A stretch of 6,201 nt of DNA from positions 1 to 6,201 of the forward strand of contig JAITGH010000120.1 of the NCBI GenBank assembly GCA_031280855.1, in the 5' to 3' direction. Position 1 is the stretch's first letter, and every line of letters starts with the position of its first letter. Shown here piece by piece: positions 1-4,322 of this stretch. Both the position numbers and the translations under genes were made by a program. The notes below the pieces were generated by a model. That model did not search any database. It was not told the origin of the DNA and worked only from the letters and a program-made list of their open reading frames with translations. The stretch comes from Oscillospiraceae bacterium (GTDB lineage: Bacteria > Bacillota > Clostridia > Oscillospirales > Oscillospiraceae).

Positions 1-158
1 ACCGAATCGAGGCGAAGAACGCCGAATTGAAACATGCCCATGGGCTGGCGAGAGCTGATTCTGTGGGTCTTTCTGCCGTGCGATTGCAGACATTCCTGAC
101 CGCATTCACCGCGAATGTCAAGCGGATCGTGCGCCTCTCAGCTACAATCCTGGCATAG
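1..158 (+). CDS. DDE transposase, C-terminal end (partial, 5' end outside window)
   Basis: An open frame (codons from base 3) enters from the left edge and stops at TAG 156-158, giving 51 visible residues. It begins RIEAKNAELKHAHGLARA and later reads FTANVKRIVRL. A 'RIEAKNxELKxxHG' segment followed about 25 residues later by an 'NxKRI' helix is what I recall from the C-terminus of IS1182-like DDE transposases common in Firmicutes; the Glu of the first segment is probably the last acidic catalytic residue. This is pattern recognition without a search, so the exact IS family is uncertain. Only the tail is present, so it cannot be said whether the gene is intact. A terminator overlaps the stop codon. 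No inverted terminal repeat or target duplication can be defined because the left end of the element lies outside the window. Confidence 0.68.
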   Translation, partial: RIEAKNAELKHAHGLARADSVGLSAVRLQTFLTAFTANVKRIVRLSATILA

Positions 159-173
159 TGCCGGGTCTTTTTT
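149..173 (+). terminator. Intrinsic terminator overlapping the transposase stop codon
   Basis: CCTGGCA (149-155) can pair with TGCCGGG (159-165) as a 7-bp RNA stem with one U-G wobble. The three-base loop is TAG, which is the transposase stop codon (156-158). The stem is followed directly by TCTTTTTT (166-173). A GC-rich stem plus a T tract is the classic Rho-independent layout. It should end transposase transcription and help insulate the downstream gene. The short triloop is the only weak point. Confidence 0.72.
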
Positions 174-432
174 GCGCTTTCGCGCCGCGCCACTTCGGTT
201 TGCGCGGTTGCTTGCAATTTTTGCCCCTTTGTCAGCGGGCTCCCGTCCGTGTGGGCGGGGTCGCAGCGCGGAGGTGCGGCGCGCGTGCTCCCCGCGCGGT
301 CGCCGTGTGCGGGGAGCAGCTAATCGCAAGGGCTGAGCGCTGCCTGCTCATCCTACAGGAGAGCCGTATATAGCAGAGTTTAACTCAAAATCAAGCTCTA
401 ATGTGCAAGGCTGCCGAAGTTTTTCGGTGATT
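174..432. other. Non-coding stretch: GC-rich, hairpin-rich, no gene seen
   Basis: I find no supportable gene here. Short open frames of 60-73 codons exist on both strands, but they have Arg/Ala-rich composition typical of GC-rich non-coding DNA, no convincing ribosome binding site and no recognisable motif. GC content, counted by hand, is about 81% over 231-320. Besides the hairpin at 286-318, there are smaller dyads: TGAGC/GCTCA (334-350), TCC/GGA in TCCTACAGGA (351-360), GAGTT/AACTC (376-386) and CCGAA/TTCGG with a GTTT loop (414-427). None is followed by a T tract. The left part may be the non-coding right end of the insertion sequence. An unrecognised structured RNA is possible but not shown. 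Confidence 0.5.
286..318. repeat. Inverted repeat, 10-bp arms (strong GC hairpin)
   Basis: TGCTCCCCGC (286-295) and GCGGGGAGCA (309-318) are perfect reverse complements separated by 13 bases. The resulting hairpin would be very stable. No T run follows on either strand, so it is not a standard intrinsic terminator. It could be part of an IS end, a REP-like palindrome or a structured leader. With one copy in the window these cannot be told apart. Confidence 0.6.
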
Positions 433-460
433 GTTGCATAATATTCAAAAAGTTGCATAA
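433..460. repeat. Direct repeat GTTGCATAA, two copies
   Basis: GTTGCATAA occurs at 433-441 and again at 452-460, 19 bp start to start. A degenerate third copy, GTTGCTAA, lies at 511-518. The pair sits immediately upstream of the predicted promoter at 466-494, where an activator would normally bind. Nine-base repeats in AT-rich DNA can arise by chance, so a regulatory role is only a suggestion. Confidence 0.4.
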
Positions 461-472
461 ACTGCGAATATT
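440..472. repeat. Inverted repeat AATATTC / GAATATT
   Basis: AATATTC (440-446) and GAATATT (466-472) are perfect 7-bp inverted copies with 19 bp between them. The right arm coincides with the proposed -35 box. It could be an operator, or simply a by-product of the AT-rich composition. Confidence 0.35.
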
Positions 473-494
473 TCACTTTGTATCCGCATATACT
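466..494 (+). promoter_or_regulatory. Predicted sigma-E-type (sporulation mother-cell) promoter
   Basis: GAATATT (466-472) fits the Bacillus sigma-E -35 consensus KMATATT at all seven positions. After 14 bp, CATATACT (487-494) fits the -10 consensus CATACAHT at seven of eight. Transcription would start near position 501, about 40 bases before the TTG start at 542 and just upstream of its ribosome binding site. No comparably good sigma-A promoter is visible: TTGCAT at 453-458 could be a -35 box but has no convincing -10 partner. The consensus is quoted from memory of Bacillus subtilis, and AT-rich DNA raises the chance of accidental matches. Confidence 0.45.
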
Positions 495-529
495 TATTTG
501 TAACCATTGTGTTGCTAATCTGTATTAAT

Positions 530-535
530 GGAGAA
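530..535 (+). promoter_or_regulatory. Ribosome binding site that selects the TTG start at 542
   Basis: GGAGAA (530-535), core GGAG 530-533, lies 8 bases before TTG 542-544. The earlier in-frame GTG at 509 and TTG at 512 have no purine-rich motif at a usable distance. Starting at 542 also puts a typical signal peptide at the N-terminus. Confidence 0.7.
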
Positions 536-541
536 ATCAAA

Positions 542-1174
542 TTGAAACCAAAAACTCAACTTGCCGCGCTATTCCTGTTATGCACGGTAACTTTTGGAAG
601 CGTAATCGCACTTAACGGCAAGACCATCGCGGATGCGGAGGCGCTTCCGGCGATTCAAACGGTGCAGGAACCGCGTGATTTGATGCAGTCGCAAATTGAC
701 AGTATCAGCAACCTCATCGCTCCGTCGGTGACGGAGATGCCGGAGATTGAGCCGGATCGCTCCGTACTGCGAAGATTCGACGGGATTATTACGACTCCGA
801 TGCCGACTCCCGTACCGACGTCGAAAATGAGCTCCCCGGTTTGGGTGTTCAACTCCGACCGCGACGTAGGGGTCGAGTACGTCAAATACATCGAAGTCTC
901 CGCAACGGCGTACACGACGGAGCGTCAGAGCAATAAGATCACCGCGACCGGGACGACGGCGCGAGTCGGCGCGATTGCGGTCGACCCGACGGTAATCCCG
1001 TACGGTACGCGCATGTACATCGTATCAGCTCGCGGCGACTGGATCTACGGCTACGCCGTCGCGGAGGACTGCGGGGGCGGAATCAAGGGCAACAAGATCG
1101 ATTTGTTCTTCGACACATATGATGAGTGCATCGAGTTCGGAGTCCGCAGAGCCATCGTGTACGTGCTCGACTAG
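542..1174 (+). CDS. Secreted 3D-domain cell-wall protein (YocH/YuiC-like)
   Basis: The product is 210 residues from the TTG start. Residues 1-24 form a signal peptide: a basic MKPK start, then a hydrophobic stretch around LAALFLLCTVTFG, with cleavage probably shortly after. Residues 30-115 are a low-complexity linker with a Pro/Thr-rich patch (TTPMPTPVPTS, 84-94). Residues 117-210 are a 3D domain (named for three conserved Asp): it has ATAY, TGTTAR, IAVDPxVIPYGTRMY, AEDCGGGIKGNKIDLFFD and a final VYVL. The likely conserved Asp are 148, 176 and 187. The fold is a double-psi beta-barrel related to lytic transglycosylases of the MltA/YuiC type, so a role in peptidoglycan cleavage outside the membrane is likely but not proven; no substrate-binding LysM or G5 domain is present. 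Cys177 sits where Thr is common. The stop lies 7 bp from the gatB stop on the opposite strand. The upstream promoter hints at sporulation control. An upstream GTG at 509 is the alternative start (221 residues). Confidence 0.87.
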   Translation: MKPKTQLAALFLLCTVTFGSVIALNGKTIADAEALPAIQTVQEPRDLMQSQIDSISNLIAPSVTEMPEIEPDRSVLRRFDGIITTPMPTPVPTSKMSSPVWVFNSDRDVGVEYVKYIEVSATAYTTERQSNKITATGTTARVGAIAVDPTVIPYGTRMYIVSARGDWIYGYAVAEDCGGGIKGNKIDLFFDTYDECIEFGVRRAIVYVLD

Positions 1175-1181
1175 CGCGGTA

Positions 1182-2588
1182 CTAGTGTGCGTCGATTGCG
1201 CGCAAGAGCGCAGACTTGACCTCTTCAATCGGAGCCTGACCTTTCGAGGCTTTCATGACGGCGCCGATGAGCGACTGCAACGCTTTTTCCTTGCCGGCGA
1301 GGTAATCTCGGACTGCGGCAGGGTTATCGGCGATTGCGGCGGTACATAACGCGTCTACGTTAACCGCGCCGCCGATGCCGTCGCGCTCAACGATCGACTG
1401 CGGCGATCGTCCTGTCTCCAGCATTGCGCTAAGTACGCGCTTCGCCGCATCGCGGCTGAGCGTGCCGGAGTCGGTCAGTGCGACAAGCTCCGAAAAAGCG
1501 GCTGCGTCGAACTTGAGGTTCCATTCCTCGCGTGCGACCTCCGTGCTGACCTCGGCGAAGAGTTTCGTCAGGATAAAGCTTGCCGCAAGCTTAGCGTTGA
1601 CTTTGGCGGCGACATCGTAGAACTCCGCGACTTTGCGATACTTTGACAGGAGCGCGGCGTCGGATTCCGTAAGCCCGGACTCGGCAACGTAACGCTTCGC
1701 TCGAGCCTGCGGAGTCTCCGGGAGCGCGGAGCGCAATCGCTCGACGTCCGCGTCGGTAAGCCGTACGGTGATAATGTCAGGCTCGCGGAAGTAGCGGTAG
1801 TCGTCGGAGTTCTCCTTGTCGCGCATTGACGCGGTTTCGCCGGACGCGGCGTTGAAGCCGCGAGTCTCCTGTATGACTCGTCCGCCGGATTCCAGCACTT
1901 CGATTTGGCGCGAGACCTCAAACTCGATCGCCTGCCGCACCGATGCGAATGAGTTGAGGTTCTTGACCTCGGTTCGAGTGCCAAGCGTCTCACTGCCCTC
2001 CGGGCGTACGGAGACGTTGACGTCGCAGCGCATCGAGCCTTCCTGCATACGGCAGTCGGAGACTCCGGCGTTGCGAACGATGCTTTGCAATAGCTCGAGG
2101 TACTCCGAAGCCTCGGCGGCAGAGCGCAAGTCGGGTTCGCCGACCAGTTCCATGAGCGGCACTCCGGCGCGATTGTAATCAATGAGCGTCCTACCGCGAT
2201 CATGGATCAGCTTTCCCGCGTCCTCCTCAAGGTGGATGTGGTTGAGGCGAATCGTGCGGCCGCTTGATAGGGTAACGCTTCCGCCGATGCATAGCGGCGC
2301 ATGGAATTGCGAGGTCTGGAACGCTTTCGTCATATCAGGGTAGAAGTAGTGCTTGCGATCCATGTAGCTGACGCGAGCGATCTCGCAGCCGAGCGCGAGT
2401 CCGGCGGTAACGGTGAATTCGACGGCTTGACGGTTCAACGACGGCAATACTCCGGGATGCCCGAGGCATACGGGGCACACGTTACTGTTCGGCTCGCCGC
2501 CGAACTTCGTCCCGCATGAGCAGAACACCTTGCTCGCCGTCGATAGCTCGATGTGAGTCTCCAGCCCTATTACGGTCTCCCACTTCAT
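1182..2588 (-). CDS. gatB: Asp-tRNA(Asn)/Glu-tRNA(Gln) amidotransferase subunit B
   Basis: The product is 468 residues, close to the usual GatB length of about 475. GatB binds the misacylated tRNA and phosphorylates the side-chain carboxylate with ATP; the intermediate is then amidated with ammonia from GatA. The N-terminal catalytic domain (about 1-290) shows VIGLETHIEL (Glu10, His12), EPNSN, HLEEDAGK (119-126), the DYNRAGVPLMELV region and MRCDVNVS. Four Cys (23, 25, 38, 41; C-x-C-x12-C-x2-C) form a zinc site found in many, not all, GatB proteins. The C-terminal GatB/YqeY-like helical part (about 320-468) ends with the family signature GKEKALQSLIGAVMKASKGQ (433-452). The normally conserved YFPEPD reads YFREPD (Arg268). 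ATG 2588-2586 overlaps the gatA stop as ATGA, with GGGGGT (2600-2595) as a likely ribosome binding site six bases upstream, so translation is probably coupled to gatA. Confidence 0.97.
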   Translation of the reverse strand: MKWETVIGLETHIELSTASKVFCSCGTKFGGEPNSNVCPVCLGHPGVLPSLNRQAVEFTVTAGLALGCEIARVSYMDRKHYFYPDMTKAFQTSQFHAPLCIGGSVTLSSGRTIRLNHIHLEEDAGKLIHDRGRTLIDYNRAGVPLMELVGEPDLRSAAEASEYLELLQSIVRNAGVSDCRMQEGSMRCDVNVSVRPEGSETLGTRTEVKNLNSFASVRQAIEFEVSRQIEVLESGGRVIQETRGFNAASGETASMRDKENSDDYRYFREPDIITVRLTDADVERLRSALPETPQARAKRYVAESGLTESDAALLSKYRKVAEFYDVAAKVNAKLAASFILTKLFAEVSTEVAREEWNLKFDAAAFSELVALTDSGTLSRDAAKRVLSAMLETGRSPQSIVERDGIGGAVNVDALCTAAIADNPAAVRDYLAGKEKALQSLIGAVMKASKGQAPIEEVKSALLRAIDAH

Positions 2589-4024
2589 ACTCGCACCCCC
2601 ATGTCGAGATTCGCGACGAACTCGCGATCTGTTGCTCGTTCAAAGTCCGCCGCCGCGTCCAGCAGCGCCGCGTCGCTGAACGCGGAGCCGATTAGCTGCA
2701 CCCCGATCGGAAGTCCGGCGGAATCGTTACCGCATGGCACGCTGACTGCGGGTAACTCCGCGATGTTCGCGGTGACCGTGCAGATGTCGGTTCCGTAGAT
2801 CTCCACGGGCGACAGATTCGCGCCGATCTTCAGCGCGTTGGTCGGCACGGTCGGGGTCAGCAGCATTCCGCACCGTCCGAAAACGTTGTCCTCGATTTGA
2901 CGCTTTATCGCATGGCGCAAGTCCTGCGCTTTCTTGTAGTACGCGTCGAAGTAGCCGGAGCTGAGCACGTACGTGCCGAGCATGATGCGCCGCTTGACCT
3001 CCGCGCCGAACCCTTCGGAGCGCACTCTCGAGATCCCGTCGTCGATGTCGTCATACATGTCGGACGCGAAGCCGTAGCGGATCCCGTCGTAGCGTCCGAG
3101 ATTGCTGCTCGCCTCCGCACACGCCAGAATGTAGTACGTCGGCAGTACGTACCGCAGAAGCGGGAACTCCACAGGCACGATTTCGTAACCGAGCCGTTCG
3201 AACGTGTCAATTGCGTTGCGAACGGCTTGCTCGACGTCGGGCGAGACTCCCGTGAAGAACTCGCTTGCGACTCCGATTGTGCGATTGAGCTCCGGCGCGA
3301 GGTTAGGGAGCGTGCGCGACGTCATGTCGAGCGCGTCGGGCTTCGCGATCACTTGGAAGACGGCTCGAGCGTCGTCGGAGTCCTCCGCGAGTATGCCGAT
3401 CTGGTCAAGGCTGGACGCGAAGGCGATAAGCCCGCGTCGGCTAACCGCTCCGTACGTTGGCTTAAGTCCGAGAAGTCCGCAGAACGCTGCGGGTTGACGA
3501 ACGCTGCCGCCGGTATCGGAGCCGAGACTATACGCCGCCAGATTCGCCGCGACTGAGCTTGCGCTGCCGCCGGAGCTTCCGCCGCTGACGTAGCCGATAT
3601 TGTGCGGATTCTTCGCACCGCCGATTCGGGAAGTCTCGCACGTTGACCCCATCGCGAACTCGTCCATGTTCGCCTTGCCAAGCAGTACAGCGTTCCGAGC
3701 CTTTAACAGCTCCCACGTGAACGCGTCGTACGCGGGCTTGTATCCGGCAAGCATGTTCGACGCGCAGGAGGTCTCCAACCCTCGAGTACTGATGTTGTCC
3801 TTTAGCGAGAACGGGACGCCCTCAAGCGGGGCGAGTCTCTCGCCCCGCCGGAGTTTCGCGTCGACCGCGTCAGCGGTTGCAAGCGCGGTCTCACGCGTGA
3901 CGGAGATGTACGCTGCCAGATCCGCGTTCGCACTGTCGATTGCGGCGAGGTACCGCAGGGTAAGCTCGCGGCATGTGCACTCGCCGGAGGTTAGCATACG
4001 TTGGATGTTCGCGATTCTAGCCAC
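2585..4024 (-). CDS. gatA: Asp-tRNA(Asn)/Glu-tRNA(Gln) amidotransferase subunit A
   Basis: The product is 479 residues from GTG 4024-4022. GatA is the glutaminase: it releases ammonia from glutamine and channels it to GatB. It is an amidase-signature enzyme. The catalytic triad is visible as Lys75 (in PFSLKDNI), cis-Ser150 (in SGGSSGGS, 147-154) and nucleophile Ser174 (in SDTGGSVRQPAA); the spacings equal those I recall for Staphylococcus aureus GatA (Lys79, Ser154, Ser178). Further family blocks are GKANMDEFAMGS (116-127), GLKPTYGAVSRRGL (186-199), SSLDQIG, MLLTPTVP (387-394) and LPIGVQLIG (438-446). The GTG is chosen because GGAGGT (4038-4033) lies 8 bases upstream and the protein then begins MARIANIQRM, as GatA proteins do. 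An ATG at 4111 in frame would add 29 residues rich in Arg and Pro that no GatA has. The gene overlaps gatC by 8 bp and gatB by 4 bp. Confidence 0.97.
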   Translation of the reverse strand: MARIANIQRMLTSGECTCRELTLRYLAAIDSANADLAAYISVTRETALATADAVDAKLRRGERLAPLEGVPFSLKDNISTRGLETSCASNMLAGYKPAYDAFTWELLKARNAVLLGKANMDEFAMGSTCETSRIGGAKNPHNIGYVSGGSSGGSASSVAANLAAYSLGSDTGGSVRQPAAFCGLLGLKPTYGAVSRRGLIAFASSLDQIGILAEDSDDARAVFQVIAKPDALDMTSRTLPNLAPELNRTIGVASEFFTGVSPDVEQAVRNAIDTFERLGYEIVPVEFPLLRYVLPTYYILACAEASSNLGRYDGIRYGFASDMYDDIDDGISRVRSEGFGAEVKRRIMLGTYVLSSGYFDAYYKKAQDLRHAIKRQIEDNVFGRCGMLLTPTVPTNALKIGANLSPVEIYGTDICTVTANIAELPAVSVPCGNDSAGLPIGVQLIGSAFSDAALLDAAADFERATDREFVANLDMGVRV

Positions 4025-4298
4025 GTTTACGTACCTCCAAAACGAAGTACTCGCCGTCGGAGGTCTTGGCGTTCGCAAGCATTTCGGCTCGATCCGGCGA
4101 CGGAGCCGCAATGTCGGAGCGCAGCGAATCTAAGCCTGCACCGCGGTCGAGCGGCGCGGACTCGACCATCGCGCTCGTAATCTGGTCGGCGAACGCGACG
4201 ATCGCGCTCATATCGTTTGCAAGCGCGTCAAGCTCCGTATCCGCGACGTAAAGCCGCGACAGCTGCGCGATTCGCTTGATCTGGTCAGTAGTTATCAC
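4017..4298 (-). CDS. gatC: Asp-tRNA(Asn)/Glu-tRNA(Gln) amidotransferase subunit C
   Basis: The product is 93 residues, normal for GatC (about 95). GatC is the small chaperone-like subunit that wraps the GatA-GatB interface and stabilises the complex. The N-terminal helical part, TTDQIKRIAQLSRLYV followed by ELDALANDMSAIVAFADQI, matches the typical 'V-x-x-IAxLARL...E-x-x-x-x-x-x-L-x-x-I-x-x-x-x-x-x-L' pattern. The middle contains the usual LR-D region (SLRSDIAAPSPDRAEMLANA), and the tail has the DGEYFV motif. The extreme end (LEVRKRG) differs from the usual VPKVIE-type end; this is the stretch that encodes the ribosome binding site for gatA, which may constrain it. Start is GTG 4298-4296 with a perfect AGGAGG five bases upstream. 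The gene begins 24 bp after the stop of the upstream oxidoreductase gene. Confidence 0.94.
   Translation of the reverse strand: MITTDQIKRIAQLSRLYVADTELDALANDMSAIVAFADQITSAMVESAPLDRGAGLDSLRSDIAAPSPDRAEMLANAKTSDGEYFVLEVRKRG
4033..4038 (-). promoter_or_regulatory. Ribosome binding site that sets the gatA start
   Basis: On the minus strand GGAGGT (4038-4033) precedes GTG 4024-4022 by 8 bases. It lies inside the end of gatC, so gatA translation is probably coupled to gatC. It excludes the longer ATG start at 4111. Confidence 0.85.
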
Positions 4299-4303
4299 TA
4301 TAG

Positions 4304-4309
4304 CCTCCT
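4304..4309 (-). promoter_or_regulatory. Ribosome binding site of gatC
   Basis: A perfect AGGAGG (4309-4304, minus strand) stands five bases before the GTG start of gatC, within the 24-bp gap after the oxidoreductase gene. The gap has no room for a promoter or terminator, supporting co-transcription. Confidence 0.88.
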
Positions 4310-4322
4310 AAGATGGGTATTG

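Noticed and set aside
115..373. Three small open frames (115-336 +, 138-329 -, 158-373 +)
   Set aside because: They overlap each other in the GC-rich stretch, have Arg/Ala/Pro-rich random composition, lack ribosome binding sites and match no family. One begins inside the transposase tail, another at its stop codon.
414..427. CCGAA-GTTT-TTCGG hairpin as a terminator
   Set aside because: The stem is only five base pairs and no T tract follows it.
160..432. A known structured RNA (tmRNA, RNase P, SRP RNA, 6S RNA) or riboswitch
   Set aside because: I looked for their conserved cores and saw none. The hairpins alone do not identify an RNA family.
509..541. GTG start at 509 for the 3D protein
   Set aside because: It has no ribosome binding site and would put hydrophobic and acidic residues ahead of the signal peptide. 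It also lies very close to the predicted transcription start. TTG 542 fits better, though 509 is not excluded.
563..595. Lipoprotein signal (lipobox) in the 3D protein
   Set aside because: Cys14 follows Leu-Leu, not the Ala/Gly/Ser required at -1, and lies inside the hydrophobic core. An ordinary signal peptide is more likely.
1568..2203. 211-codon minus-strand frame overlapping gatB in another frame
   Set aside because: Ser/Arg/Thr/Pro-rich frameshift shadow of gatB, whose own frame is complete and conserved.
2897..3556. 219-codon plus-strand frame opposite gatA
   Set aside because: gatA is certain from its catalytic motifs. The opposite frame is a low-complexity Arg/Val/Glu-rich shadow created by GC-rich codons.
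4025..4111. N-terminal extension of gatA to ATG 4111
   Set aside because: The added residues are Arg/Pro-rich and overlap gatC out of frame. GTG 4024 has a GGAGGT at the right distance and gives the normal GatA N-terminus.
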